The notes beneath the pieces are model-generated. The model was not told where the DNA came from. It worked only from the letters and a program-made list of their open reading frames with translations, and made no database searches. The position numbers and the translations under genes were made by a program. Shown here piece after piece: positions 8,801-17,681 of a DNA stretch of 64,000 nucleotides (position 1 is the stretch's first letter; each line of letters begins with the position of its first letter). Origin of the DNA: 20CM-2-55-15 sp964633285 (GTDB taxonomy: Bacteria; Acidobacteriota; Terriglobia; 20CM-2-55-15); contig CAZWGA010000012.1 of NCBI GenBank assembly GCA_964633285.1, positions 1-64,000 of the forward strand, written 5' to 3'.

Positions 8801-10575
8801 AACTTACGGCAGGTACAAACGTCAATGAATCGGTGTTCCAGTCCATCCTCAGCCCCACGTCCGGGACGGGCCGCGCCATCACGCTGGCGGATCTTGCAAA
8901 CCTGGTTCCGGTTCGGCCGACAGTCAATCCCGGCGGAGTCTATCCGCTCGGGGCGAGGGCCCAGAACATCGCGGGGATCTACGATTCGAATTACAAAGGA
9001 CCGTACACGCAGAATATGACTCTATCGATCACTCGCCAGATCAATCGGGCACTCACGCTGGATGTGCGGTACACCGGAACGCTGGGCCGCAGACTGGACA
9101 GCGGTGTGAACCTGAACATGCCCAACGTGTATCACAATCCTGAACTTTTCCAGGCGTTGATGGACGCCCGGGCCGGCACGTGCACTGCGAATTCACCGGC
9201 ATACAAGCCGTACACCGATGCCGGGATTAATCCCTGCGACATCAGCGGGGATCCTGTCCTGCTGGACCAAATGCTGGCCGGCCTGAACCTGAATACGGCC
9301 GTGACCGGATCGACAGGATTCGGTCCCGTAGGCACCTTGAACGGAGTCGGTGTATTCCAAAGCGGAGCGGCCCACATGCGCCGCAGCACCACATTCCAGA
9401 CGAGTCTCGCAAACGGAGACTTGAACGCCGTCGCCAACAGCCTGCTCAGTCTGAATCCGACAGGTGTGCGGCCGCTGCCCGTCGATCCCAGCACGGGAAC
9501 AATCTACTTCAGCGGCGTGAATCATCCCGCGCCGAACCAGCGGGCGGTGCGAAACGGTTGCGACCGCATCGCTGATGGGTTCACGGTTGTGCAGCAGAAT
9601 ATCGTAGGCGGCCCACTGCTTGCGAACACCGGGCCCGCCATTCCGCTCCGCTGCTTTCCGGAAGATTACTTGATCACCAACTCTCAGTTCAGCGGGATCA
9701 CCTATCACGCCAACTTGAACAACAGCTACTATCATGGGCTTCAGGCAGAGTTGACCGCGCGCCCGATCAACGGCATCAACGTTCAAGGCACGTGGGTCTG
9801 GTCGAAGACGATGGGTTTGAACGTTCCCGGCGGCCAGACGGGATACGTTGATCCGATCAACCGGCACCTGAACTATTTCGCACAGGCAAGCAGCCCTCAT
9901 GCCCTCCGTATGAATGGGACTGTCGAACTGCCGATCGGACCCAACAAGTTGTTCTTCAGCAAAAGCTCCGGCTGGGTTGGGCGCGCTCTCGAGAAATGGC
10001 AGACGAGTTTCATCCTGAATGCGGCCTCCGCAATCCGGACGTCGGCTTTACCGGCCATATCTCACTTTTATGGGAACCCCGGTTATGTGATCGCGAGCCC
10101 GAATTGGACGCTGCCTGACGCGCACATGGAATGGGCCGACGGCGCGAACACGGGAACCCTGTACGGCAATAAGTTCACAAGCGCGACGGATCCGCAATGC
10201 CTGGATTCCTCCCAGGTCACGCCCGCCGATAAGATGGGCACGAATCTTCAGTCGGTCTGTACGCTTGTGGCTTTGGCCCGCGCCAATTCCGACGGAACGC
10301 CGGGTGAAGTGTTGCTGAAGTATCCCAAGCCCGGCGAGGTTGGGAACCTCGGCTTCGGAAACTTCAAATATTTCGGAAACTGGACTCTCGATATGAGCGC
10401 GAGCAAGATGTTCCGTGTCAGCGAATCCCGCAGCTTCCAGATCCGCGTGGATGCCACGAACGTCCTCAACCACCCTACTCCCGCTCCTCCTTCGTTCGCG
10501 GCCAACACATTCGGCATCAGCAGCAACAAAACCGGAGAGCGCGCTTTTCAAGGCCAGCTCCGCATCAACTTTTGA
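5857..10575 (+). CDS. Oar-like TonB-dependent receptor, very large
   Basis: The 1572-residue outer-membrane protein has a signal peptide (1-24, ending FA before QGG). A carboxypeptidase-regulatory-like domain follows (about 30-110, with VPGVTITAKN-type and PGTYEVSAELPGF features), then a plug (about 125-270) and a long beta-barrel ending in phenylalanine (RINF), as outer-membrane proteins do. The protein is longer than the 1121-1129-residue relatives in this window, mainly through larger loops in the barrel half. Its substrate cannot be read from the sequence; these receptors are expanded in Acidobacteria and are thought to import polymers or bulky ligands, or to bind surfaces. An 89-bp gap separates it from the selenoprotein gene. 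The 3' end faces another receptor, with a palindromic repeat between them. Confidence 0.92.
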   Translation: MRILNLVPRAVLGMLLAFSGNIFAQGGNAQLGGVVQDPTQALIPGVTITAKNVDTNVALTQITNESGIYSFPVLQPGTYEVSAELPGFKKSIQKAELPYAGQVRVNFTLEIGQASQTVEVTTSAVAALKESSASVGNVLTQEKIENLPLVGNNVLDLLTTLPGLRTSPAGDSFDTVNGLGLDSINVTRDGLTINDARYAAGSSTGGTAIAGKGRYLLSDTTLLPDLVGEVRLVLSPVDAELGRGNSQIQIRTRSGTNKYNGSAAWYVRNSALDANTWVNNHTSFTDAATGVTTNSTQKPWRNNQQYSVAYGGPVQIPGLYDGHNKTFFYTLWSQNISNTRQIVYTNVLTDSARQGIFRYFPYWAPEGHSVNTTIPTQKLPVAMSTASWVAVDVFGKPVAPPAMPDGSPYTSKLTCFSVFGNTRLDASGNMVPFTPADCPGGTAVFPQSSPAGNGLWDIYRSSADTTGYIKRLLSLMPHANYFGALDGLNLAQYAYMQRRGGSTGLNAQQITDPNANSKQINIKIDHNFSSKHKAAFNYTYQRDDSDANVSAFPDGPAGSVVRRPHVFTVNVISTLSPHIVNEARLGVNRNYNSTVPAYLSLNPDVKKDAEQYLLPGGKSTLNPDYSYLVRLGSSTGRVGAAGGPLNTLTSTSWTVSTLYSYADTLSWSKGKHALKFGGELRLPRSAGNGGVDPYPSITLGNNANATQTVAPFSTSTNFPELTGLISSSLALNLGVPVNPRTDVNSLLYFLNGSVSTASQFYFIKNFKNLETNRWEDYSTAGIRMKNQIHREWTAFAKDDYKITRRLTLNLGVRWEFYASPYIEGGLTSTIIGSGYGAFGATRTAQGTIEQFNKDPFGFWLHSGNLFLTGYGSNPFAAGLLPEDCRTGVQQNPLLPKSTCDPNSLSSIQFIGPGSPNPGVKAIPEQYFNLGPAIGFAYELPWFGAGKTTIRGGYQQTFQRLLVNNSGEANGTDTFIGQIPGAQLTAGTNVNESVFQSILSPTSGTGRAITLADLANLVPVRPTVNPGGVYPLGARAQNIAGIYDSNYKGPYTQNMTLSITRQINRALTLDVRYTGTLGRRLDSGVNLNMPNVYHNPELFQALMDARAGTCTANSPAYKPYTDAGINPCDISGDPVLLDQMLAGLNLNTAVTGSTGFGPVGTLNGVGVFQSGAAHMRRSTTFQTSLANGDLNAVANSLLSLNPTGVRPLPVDPSTGTIYFSGVNHPAPNQRAVRNGCDRIADGFTVVQQNIVGGPLLANTGPAIPLRCFPEDYLITNSQFSGITYHANLNNSYYHGLQAELTARPINGINVQGTWVWSKTMGLNVPGGQTGYVDPINRHLNYFAQASSPHALRMNGTVELPIGPNKLFFSKSSGWVGRALEKWQTSFILNAASAIRTSALPAISHFYGNPGYVIASPNWTLPDAHMEWADGANTGTLYGNKFTSATDPQCLDSSQVTPADKMGTNLQSVCTLVALARANSDGTPGEVLLKYPKPGEVGNLGFGNFKYFGNWTLDMSASKMFRVSESRSFQIRVDATNVLNHPTPAPPSFAANTFGISSNKTGERAFQGQLRINF

Positions 10576-10588
10576 TTGCGACTCTCGC

Positions 10589-10630
10589 GGTGTCAGACCC
10601 TTGCTTTATCAGTTTTTTGGGTCTGACACC
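10589..10630. repeat. GTCAGACCC palindromic repeat, copy A
   Basis: GGTGTCAGACCC (10589-10600) and GGGTCTGACACC (10619-10630) form a perfect 12-bp inverted repeat with an 18-nt spacer. It lies between two convergent receptor genes, where the hairpin could also stop transcription from both sides. The arms, spacer length and part of the spacer sequence match copy B (16051-16092) read on the opposite strand. Confidence 0.85.
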
Positions 10631-10655
10631 GAATTTGCAACGTCCGTGACGTCCA

Positions 10656-13600
10656 TCAGAACGAGTACTTCAAAGCCACTTGAAGCTGGCGCATGGCAAT
10701 TGCCGTCGAGTTGATGACTCCGAAGCCCTGGTGCGCGGCATTGGAGGCCGCTCCGGTGAATGCGGCGCCGGAGAGAATGTTTCCAGTGGGAGCACCCCAT
10801 GATGGATGGTTGAACACGTTGAATGCTTCCAGCCGGAACTGCACGACGTGTTGCTCGTTGTAAGGAAGCTGGAATCGCTTATGCAACGCCAGGTCGATCG
10901 ACTGGAAATGCGGGGTGGTCATTGTATTTCGTCCCAGATTGCCGAAGGTTCCGGCGGGTGCTTCGATGAATGCGGCCGGATCATACCATCGCGAGGGAGT
11001 GGGGTTTGCGGCGTATCCGTTGCTTGCGCCTGTGTACGTGGGACGATCGGTTCCCTGGTTGCCTGTACTGGCGTTATCGACGCCGCCTATGGTCAGAGTT
11101 TGTGGGACTCCGCTTTGGATCGTCGTGCTTGCGCTCAAGTCCCATCCACCGAGCAGAGTGTTCGCAGCCGGGTTTTGAATGTTAAAGCGTTTGCCTTTGC
11201 CTACCGGAAGTTCATACACGCCGCCAAACACGAACCGATGCCGTGTATCGAAGGACGACAGCGCGCGTTCACAACGCATGCACCTGTTGTCTTGCGGAAA
11301 GAGCGTGTCGAATCCCTGATTGCGGATGCCGCTGGTGGTGTCTATGGACTTGGACCACGTGTAAGACGTCGTCAGGCTCATGCCCTGGCTGAAGCGGCGC
11401 GTGGCTTTGACACTGCCGGAGTTGTAGTTCGCATTGGCGCCGTCGGCAACCAACTGGATGACGCCGTAGTTCGGGAACGGAACCCGCCCGGAAATATTGC
11501 CGGTCGTTCCGGGTGTCGCCTGATTCACGTTCTGGAAACCGTAGAGATGATGACTCACGGATCCGAGGTAATTCGTCTCCACAACCCAACTGAGCCCAAA
11601 CTGCCTCTGAACATTCAGGAGGTACTGCATCGTGTACGAAGTGGCATGGTCGTAAGCGGCAACGTATGCGTATGGCGGCGGCACCTGAGCCACAGATCCG
11701 TTTCCGCCGGGGATCGCGTTGCTCCAGCGCAGCGTCGGACTGTTGATATCCGAGTTAATCGTTACTCGAGCGGCGATATTGCGGGCCAGATCAAAGTACA
11801 TCGCATTGCCGATGTCCTGGTTATAGAAGACTCCAAAACCGGTACGAACCACAGTCTTGTCGTCAAGCGAGTACGCAATGCCCAGGCGCGGAGCGAAGTT
11901 CTTGTACTTCGTCTCCAGAAGATTGTTATTGAGGCCGCCGCCACAAACTGCCTTTGTGCTGGTCCAGCGGATATTCAGACCCTGATACGGATCCGAGCAG
12001 TTATTGCCCTGTCTGACGAAGTAGGGCCAGTCCCCTTCAGGAGCGTTGGTCACAAACTCGATTTTGGGTATGGCCACTGTGAAATAGTCGCCCAGGGTGT
12101 TTGTAAACGGCGGCGTCAATTCCCACCGCAGGCCCATTGATAAAGTCAGCTTGCGAGTCAGCTTCCATGTATCGTCGATGTATGCGTGTTCGACGTTGCG
12201 TTGAAATCTGGCGTTCGCAATAGCCACGGCATTTGTGGAGGCGAAGATATTTCCCAACAGAAATTCCGCGAATGCATATCCGCCGGTGTTGGTCGCGCTC
12301 CTCGTGGTGTTCGCCTGGAATGTAAACGACCCGCGTGAGAACTGGTTGCCGATCTGGTTGTAGTTTTGCCGGTTGTACTCGACACCGAACGCGAACGCGT
12401 GCTTGCCGTGAATCCAGGACAACTTTTCGACCAACTGCAGCGTGCTGTTGTCGTTCGCGTACGGGCCCTCCGTGCTGTCGCCGATCGCGGAGAAACCCGT
12501 TCCACTGAACCCGACGCTCGGAATGCCCCAGGTGACCGGAAGCCCGCCCTTCTGGCCGGGTATGCCGATTTGGGAAACCGCATCGGTGTCAAACGCCAGC
12601 CGTGTTCCAATCGAGTTATAGAATCGGGAATAACCGAAGCGCGCTTCGTTCACGAGGTGTGGTGTGAATGTCCGTGTATTCGATCCCGTGTATTGTTCGT
12701 AGTTGGTCAGAACTTTCGTGCCGGCCTTGTTCAGACTTTGAGTGGTCTGGTTTTCGTCGCCCCAGTTGTATCGTCCCATCCATTGAGATTTCGCCGACTC
12801 GTTGTAATCCAGCCTGCTGACAAACCCATCGCGATTGATCGGCGAGGAATTGAACTGAGTGTAGTTTTGAGTGAGCTTCTGATCGGGCAGAGTTGCGGAA
12901 TTGTAGTACTGCAAAAGTTTTACCGAGATCGGATCCAGGCGGTCGCCGGGAATCTTGTTATTCGGAAACGGTTGTTTTGTGATTGGATCGTATATCGTCG
13001 TTCCCGGCAGTAGCTCGCTGAAGTCGCCCGTGAACATCGCAGGAGTCGGTACGGAGTATGTCGCCAGCGAGTTTTGCCGCCGTCGAAGAGCCTCATAGTT
13101 GGACATGAAAAACAATTTGTCGTGCCCGTTGAACAAACCGGGTATGCGCACCGGCCCGTCCAGTTCGAAGCCGTAATCATTCCACTTGAACGGAGACTTT
13201 GCCGGATGGACGGTCGTGAATGCATACGGCTTGGCATCCATCGCATCGTTGCGTAGAAATTCGAAGAGAGCGCCGTGATACGCATTGCCGCCCGACTTGG
13301 TGAGAACGTTCACCTGAGTGCTCTGATGTCCGAACTCCGCGGGGTATACGCCGATTTGAACTTTGAATTCCTGGATCGCATCAATCGAGGGAAGAGCAAC
13401 GTAAGTATTGAAGTTCGGGTCCGTATTATTGACGCCGTCGAGCGTGTAGTAATCAAACATGATGCGCTGACCGCCGGTGGAAATCGCCTGGGAGGCGCGA
13501 TCTCCACCCTGCCGGGAAGCAGCCTGTCCCGCCGCCGGCGAGAGAGTGTTGACGTTGGGCGAAAGCGCGACCAGATTCAGGTACTGACGCCCGTTCAGCG

Positions 13601-14045
13601 GCAAATCGGTGATGATTTTATTTTCAACGACTGTACCGATGGTTGCAGTCTCGGACTGCAGCAGGTCCGCAGTCGCGGCAACATCAATCGTTTCGCCGGC
13701 CTGGCCTACCTGGAGGACGACGTCGAGACGCAACACCTGCTGTACCTGGACGCCGAATTGTTCGCTGACCGCCGTCTTGAATCCCGGAAGCTCCGATCTC
13801 ATCTTGTAAGATCCCGGCGCGACCGACGGGAACGTATAGGCGCCCGCCTCCGTGGTTATCACATTGCGGCTGGCGTTGGTATTGACGTTAGTGAGTGTGA
13901 TGGACACTCCGGGTATGACCGCACCGGTGGCGTCCGTTACGTGGCCTGAAACTTCGCCGAACGTTTGAGCCTGCAGACTGCAAACAGAAAAGCTCGCTAC
14001 TATCACGATGACCCACAGTGCCTTCGCCTTCCCACAACTTCCCAT
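10656..14045 (-). CDS. Oar-like TonB-dependent receptor
   Basis: The 1129-residue protein has a signal peptide (1-26, ending LQA), a carboxypeptidase-regulatory-like domain (about 30-115, with GVSITLTNVNTNASR), a plug (about 125-265, with LPLNGRQYLNLVALSPNV) and a beta-barrel that ends KYSF. ATG 14045 is supported by GAGGAGGG upstream. It is convergent with the 1572-residue receptor. The gene is complete, with no sign of decay. Downstream-facing hydrolase genes on the same strand (14082-16018) end just upstream of it, so a loose cluster of uptake and secreted esterase functions is possible. Substrate unknown. Confidence 0.92.
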   Translation of the reverse strand: MGSCGKAKALWVIVIVASFSVCSLQAQTFGEVSGHVTDATGAVIPGVSITLTNVNTNASRNVITTEAGAYTFPSVAPGSYKMRSELPGFKTAVSEQFGVQVQQVLRLDVVLQVGQAGETIDVAATADLLQSETATIGTVVENKIITDLPLNGRQYLNLVALSPNVNTLSPAAGQAASRQGGDRASQAISTGGQRIMFDYYTLDGVNNTDPNFNTYVALPSIDAIQEFKVQIGVYPAEFGHQSTQVNVLTKSGGNAYHGALFEFLRNDAMDAKPYAFTTVHPAKSPFKWNDYGFELDGPVRIPGLFNGHDKLFFMSNYEALRRRQNSLATYSVPTPAMFTGDFSELLPGTTIYDPITKQPFPNNKIPGDRLDPISVKLLQYYNSATLPDQKLTQNYTQFNSSPINRDGFVSRLDYNESAKSQWMGRYNWGDENQTTQSLNKAGTKVLTNYEQYTGSNTRTFTPHLVNEARFGYSRFYNSIGTRLAFDTDAVSQIGIPGQKGGLPVTWGIPSVGFSGTGFSAIGDSTEGPYANDNSTLQLVEKLSWIHGKHAFAFGVEYNRQNYNQIGNQFSRGSFTFQANTTRSATNTGGYAFAEFLLGNIFASTNAVAIANARFQRNVEHAYIDDTWKLTRKLTLSMGLRWELTPPFTNTLGDYFTVAIPKIEFVTNAPEGDWPYFVRQGNNCSDPYQGLNIRWTSTKAVCGGGLNNNLLETKYKNFAPRLGIAYSLDDKTVVRTGFGVFYNQDIGNAMYFDLARNIAARVTINSDINSPTLRWSNAIPGGNGSVAQVPPPYAYVAAYDHATSYTMQYLLNVQRQFGLSWVVETNYLGSVSHHLYGFQNVNQATPGTTGNISGRVPFPNYGVIQLVADGANANYNSGSVKATRRFSQGMSLTTSYTWSKSIDTTSGIRNQGFDTLFPQDNRCMRCERALSSFDTRHRFVFGGVYELPVGKGKRFNIQNPAANTLLGGWDLSASTTIQSGVPQTLTIGGVDNASTGNQGTDRPTYTGASNGYAANPTPSRWYDPAAFIEAPAGTFGNLGRNTMTTPHFQSIDLALHKRFQLPYNEQHVVQFRLEAFNVFNHPSWGAPTGNILSGAAFTGAASNAAHQGFGVINSTAIAMRQLQVALKYSF

Positions 14046-14081
14046 AATCCCTCCTCACAAACGGACCTTCAGCAATGAATG

Positions 14082-14999
14082 CTACTTCGCGGATTTCCGG
14101 TGTTCCTTGAAGAACGAGAAAATGTCGGCCATTCCCGCTTCGATGATGGGCCCATGACTCGCGCCTGGAATCTCCTTGTACTGGAAGTCCATTTTCATTT
14201 CCTTCATGGTGTCCACCCACATGCGCGTGTTTGCCACAGGCACGGCTTCGTCGGCATCGCCCTGGACCACGAGCATCGGCACGCCGGCGTCTTTGATGCC
14301 TTTGAGGACTTCCGCCCGATTGTTGTTCATCAGGAACGCCGCGGGAGCGATCGGGGCGATCGCGGCCCATTCTTTCGCATGCTTCGAACCCAGGAAGTAG
14401 GTCCCCGCGCCACCCATCGAATGACCCATCAGATATGTGCGGTTGTCATCGACATTGAATTCCTTGCGCATCATCGCGAGCACATTCATCACGTCCTTCT
14501 CGCTCAGCTCAGCAAGATTTGCGGGAGGCGCCGGCGGCGCCGGTGCCGGCGCGGCACCTTGCGCTCCGGCCGGGCCTCTCGCTCCTCGAGCGCCAAGATT
14601 CATAACCGGCGAGCCATACCAGCCGCCGACGTTGTATCCCATCGGGGCAACCAGGATGTAGCCGCCTTCTTCCGCCAAATCCAATGCCTTTCCGCGGCAC
14701 ATAAATCCGGGACCGATCCCCAAGCCATGCAGAGAGACGATCAGTGGATTCTTCTTGTCCTTCGAAACCTTCGAGGAGACAAACACACAATACGGCAGAT
14801 CTTCATTGGTATCCGCGAAGTGATACGTTCGATTCTGAACACGCGGATCGGTCGACTGGACCAGGCCTCCAAAGCCGCGTCCACCACCTCTTGCGCCATC
14901 CTGCTGCGCAAGTGCCCGTGCGGGTGCAAGGGCGAGGATCAGCAATGCTGTAAATGGAATGAACGCAATCGTCCTTTTCGTTCGGAAGGTAATTGCCAT
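14082..14999 (-). CDS. Secreted alpha/beta hydrolase (prolyl-oligopeptidase/polyhydroxybutyrate-depolymerase-like)
   Basis: The 305-residue protein has a signal peptide (about 1-31, ending ALA before QQDG). A glycine-rich linker precedes an alpha/beta hydrolase domain. The nucleophile elbow is GHSMGGAG, the acid is likely in GDADEAVP and the histidine in GASHGP, giving a complete Ser-Asp-His triad. HGLGIGPG probably supplies the oxyanion hole. A low-complexity Ala/Pro insert (PAGAQGAAPAPAPPAPPA) sits on a surface loop around residues 140-160. The closest general class is the dienelactone-hydrolase/prolyl-oligopeptidase-like esterases; the ester or peptide substrate is unknown. It lies 36 bp upstream of the receptor on the same strand. 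Confidence 0.85.
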   Translation of the reverse strand: MAITFRTKRTIAFIPFTALLILALAPARALAQQDGARGGGRGFGGLVQSTDPRVQNRTYHFADTNEDLPYCVFVSSKVSKDKKNPLIVSLHGLGIGPGFMCRGKALDLAEEGGYILVAPMGYNVGGWYGSPVMNLGARGARGPAGAQGAAPAPAPPAPPANLAELSEKDVMNVLAMMRKEFNVDDNRTYLMGHSMGGAGTYFLGSKHAKEWAAIAPIAPAAFLMNNNRAEVLKGIKDAGVPMLVVQGDADEAVPVANTRMWVDTMKEMKMDFQYKEIPGASHGPIIEAGMADIFSFFKEHRKSAK

Positions 15000-15109
15000 C
15001 TTGGGATCTCCCTGTTTAAGAATTAGTGCGGCGAGTATACAGCAGATTTCCCGTTAATCTATGATCGATTGGCGTCAGCTCGAATTCCGCGTGCATTAAT
15101 AGAGGTTGT

Positions 15110-16018
15110 TTATTTCAAAACACCCCGAGTGCGAAGCCAATTGGCGAGCAGCTTGGACCACTCGGACAGCGCCGGATCGTCATTGGCCAGACCCACGCCG
15201 TGCGGTCCTTTCTCGAAAACGTGCATTTCAGCGGGGACACCGGCCTTTCTCAACGCCAGGTAGTAGTACACGCTGTTTTCGGACGGAACCGCCGTATCGG
15301 CATTCGTGTGAAACAGAAATGTCGGCGGCGTTTGCTTCGTCACAGCAAGCTCGCCTGAAAGTTTTCTGGTCAGTTCCGGATCGGGATTATTGCCCAGAAG
15401 ATTGTTCTTCGATCCCTGGTGCGTCCACGGTTCGGTCATCGAGATGACGGGATAACCCAGCACGGCGAAATCGGGCCGGCTTCCCGCGCGATCGATTGGA
15501 TCGGGCGCATTGGGATTGCCGGCATCGAACAGTGTGCTCGCGCTCATTGCCAGATGTCCGCCGGCAGAAAAGCCCAGGATGCCGATTCGGGCCGGATCGA
15601 TCCGCCATTGGGAGGCATTCGAGCGGAGCGTGCGGATGGCGCGCTGCGCATCGCCGAGTTCGATGGGATGGTGATATCGCGGGCCGAGCCTCGATCGCAG
15701 CACAAATGCGGCGATTCCCAGCGAGTTGAGATAGCTTGCCACCTGACGTCCTTCGTGATTGCTGGCCAGGTTCACATAACCACCGCCGGGACAGACAATC
15801 ACCGCGGGTGTGTTCGCCGCCATCGTGCGCGGCAGGAAAACGGTGATTGCCGGGATATCGCTTTCCTGTGTTCCGAGCGCGCCGGGCGCCGCTCCGGACC
15901 ACAGAGGAATGACTTGTCCATCCTGAATCGGGAGCGCGGGTTGCTGCGGCGCGGCGCACAGCGGGGAATGGAGAATCAGAATCGAAGTGACCATCGTTAT
16001 TAAGAATTTGGGAGTCAT
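15110..16018 (-). CDS. Secreted acetyl-esterase/xylan-esterase-like alpha/beta hydrolase
   Basis: The 302-residue protein has a signal peptide (about 1-23) and an alpha/beta hydrolase-3 type fold. The oxyanion motif is CPGGGY, the nucleophile lies in GFSAGGH, the acid is likely in NADTAVP and the histidine in EKGPHGVG. The YHHPIELGDAQRAIRTLR segment is typical of bacterial carbohydrate acetyl-esterases such as those in BD-FAE/AxeA-like families. A role in deacetylating plant polysaccharides outside the cytoplasm is inferred. The start at 16018 has no clear ribosome-binding site; ATG at 15994 is an alternative but would shorten the signal peptide. Repeat copy B is just upstream of it. The 110-bp gap before the next gene on this strand (15000-15109) shows nothing recognisable. 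Confidence 0.85.
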   Translation of the reverse strand: MTPKFLITMVTSILILHSPLCAAPQQPALPIQDGQVIPLWSGAAPGALGTQESDIPAITVFLPRTMAANTPAVIVCPGGGYVNLASNHEGRQVASYLNSLGIAAFVLRSRLGPRYHHPIELGDAQRAIRTLRSNASQWRIDPARIGILGFSAGGHLAMSASTLFDAGNPNAPDPIDRAGSRPDFAVLGYPVISMTEPWTHQGSKNNLLGNNPDPELTRKLSGELAVTKQTPPTFLFHTNADTAVPSENSVYYYLALRKAGVPAEMHVFEKGPHGVGLANDDPALSEWSKLLANWLRTRGVLK

Positions 16019-16050
16019 GGCGTCGCATCATATCAGCCTTTTCACAATTC

Positions 16051-16092
16051 GGCGTCAGACCCGGCAAACTGTCAAAACAAGGGTCTGACGCC
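16051..16092. repeat. GTCAGACCC palindromic repeat, copy B
   Basis: GGCGTCAGACCC (16051-16062) and GGGTCTGACGCC (16081-16092) are perfect 12-bp inverted arms with an 18-nt spacer. Read on the minus strand, the spacer resembles that of copy A (shared TTG-TTT-CAGTTT spacing). Both copies continue with GAATT outside the right arm in that orientation. It sits in the 97-bp divergent region between the esterase and the oxidoreductase genes, so it may affect their promoters. Confidence 0.85.
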
Positions 16093-16115
16093 TTTCGACG
16101 CGTATACTGCGGCGG

Positions 16116-17114
16116 ATGAAAAAAGTCGTTTGGGGAATTCTCAGCACTGCCAAAATCGGCAGGGTCAAAGTCATCCCGGCGATGCAGAAGAGCGAGTGGA
16201 TCGACGTGAGGGCTATCGCTTCACGCTCCGAGGCGGCTGCTCGTGAGGCTGCCGCTGAACTTGGAATCCCGCGGGCATACAGCTCCTACGAGGCGCTGCT
16301 GGCGGATCCTGAGATTGAAGCCGTGTACAACCCGTTGCCGAACCACCTGCACGTTCCACTCACACTGCAGGCCGCGGCCGCGGGGAAACATGTACTGTGC
16401 GAAAAACCCATCGCGCTTACAGCCGCCGAGGCTGAACAGCTCCGTTCAGCGGCGGGGAAGGTTCACATCATGGAGGCGTTCATGGTGCGCTTCCATCCTC
16501 AGTGGCCGCGTGTGCGTGAGTTGATCCGGAGCGGAAAGATCGGCGAGCCGCGCTCCGTTCAGGTGTTCTTCTCGTATTACAACGATGATGCCGAAAACAT
16601 CCGCAACCAGCCGGGCATCGGCGGCGGCGCGCTTTACGACATCGGATGCTACGGAATCGTCGCGGGACGCTACCTGTTCGAAGCGGAGCCGCGCCGGATG
16701 GTCGCGCTGTTCGATCGCGATCCCCAATTCCGCACCGATCGTATGACAAGCGCGCTCCTGGATTTCGGGGGCGGGCGTCATCTCACTTTTACGGTGTCCA
16801 CACAGTGTGTCCTCTACCAGCGCGTGCAGATCTGCGGCACGCGCGGCCGGATCGAGATCCCAATTCCATTCAACGCTCCACAAGGTGAACCGGCGCGCAT
16901 CTTCATCGACGACGGCTCATCGCTTGACGGCAGGAACATCGCCACCGAAGTGCTCGCCGCATGCGACCAGTACACGATCGAGTGCGAAACGTTCTCGCGC
17001 GCAGTACGAGGGGAGATTCCGCTGCCTTATGGTGTGGAAGACGCCGTGATGAACATGCGCATCATCGACGCCATCTTCCGCTCGGACCAGAGCGGCCGCG
17101 TCGAAGACATCTGA
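16116..17114 (+). CDS. Gfo/Idh/MocA-family NAD(P)-dependent oxidoreductase
   Basis: The 332-residue cytoplasmic protein has an N-terminal Rossmann fold (about 3-120) and a C-terminal alpha/beta substrate domain. The family hallmark CEKP occurs in GKHVLCEKPIAL, and its lysine takes part in catalysis; NPLPNHLH and GGGALYDIGCYGI are also typical. The overall pattern is close to NADP-dependent D-xylose or glucose-type dehydrogenases of this family, which oxidise or reduce sugars or inositols. No signal peptide is present. ATG 16116 follows repeat copy B closely. The sugar substrate cannot be named. The downstream cupin is convergent, with a 24-bp gap. Confidence 0.88.
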   Translation: MKKVVWGILSTAKIGRVKVIPAMQKSEWIDVRAIASRSEAAAREAAAELGIPRAYSSYEALLADPEIEAVYNPLPNHLHVPLTLQAAAAGKHVLCEKPIALTAAEAEQLRSAAGKVHIMEAFMVRFHPQWPRVRELIRSGKIGEPRSVQVFFSYYNDDAENIRNQPGIGGGALYDIGCYGIVAGRYLFEAEPRRMVALFDRDPQFRTDRMTSALLDFGGGRHLTFTVSTQCVLYQRVQICGTRGRIEIPIPFNAPQGEPARIFIDDGSSLDGRNIATEVLAACDQYTIECETFSRAVRGEIPLPYGVEDAVMNMRIIDAIFRSDQSGRVEDI

Positions 17115-17138
17115 GCCGTCACGCTACTTGTTGGAACC

Positions 17139-17627
17139 CTATTTCTTGTTCTCCGGCGAGGGCATCGAGCGGCCGAATAAGCCTTCATTCGGTTTCATCC
17201 TGGTGGTTGTGCTCGGTCCCATTCCCATCAACTGCACGATGACTTCTTCCTCTTTTGAGCCGTCATAGTGGTGCGTGCCCGCGGGATGCTTCATAAAACT
17301 TCCGGGCTTCAACGGGACGGTTTTGCCTGGATCGAAGACATCACCTTCGCCCGTATACCAGGTTCCTTTGATCACTGTTGCGTAGCGCGTCTCGCCGTGG
17401 AAGTGCGGTTTGCTCATGACTCCCGGAGGAAACTTCACCTGAATAATGTAGATACCCGGTTTGGCGGGATCGCCCTCAACAATCGCCTGCGAAAAACCGA
17501 GGTCTTCCGGGTTCGATTGCCATTTCAATTTGTCGGGCGTGACGCGGACAACGGGATTCTGCGCAAACAGGAGCGCAACCGACGCCAGCGATAGCAACGC
17601 CAGAACAGAAAAGAGAATTGCTTTCAT
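17139..17627 (-). CDS. Secreted single-domain cupin protein
   Basis: The 162-residue protein has a signal peptide (about 1-22, ending FAQ) and one cupin beta-barrel (about 50-150). The metal-site motif is visible as PHFHGETRYATVIKG with a later HPAGTHHYDG, giving several possible His/Glu ligands. Extracytoplasmic cupins of this kind are common in soil bacteria and generally of unknown function; a dioxygenase, isomerase or binding role is possible. It is convergent with the oxidoreductase and divergent from the MFS carrier (54 bp apart). Confidence 0.8.
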   Translation of the reverse strand: MKAILFSVLALLSLASVALLFAQNPVVRVTPDKLKWQSNPEDLGFSQAIVEGDPAKPGIYIIQVKFPPGVMSKPHFHGETRYATVIKGTWYTGEGDVFDPGKTVPLKPGSFMKHPAGTHHYDGSKEEEVIVQLMGMGPSTTTRMKPNEGLFGRSMPSPENKK

Positions 17628-17681
17628 GAAATCTCCTTTAGGTGTTGAAAACGCCGCTCATCGTAGCACAAACTCGCCGGC

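Noticed and set aside
10589..10630. Integron or phage attachment site
   Set aside because: The same palindrome occurs at several other loci with no integrase, so a dispersed repeat is the simpler reading.
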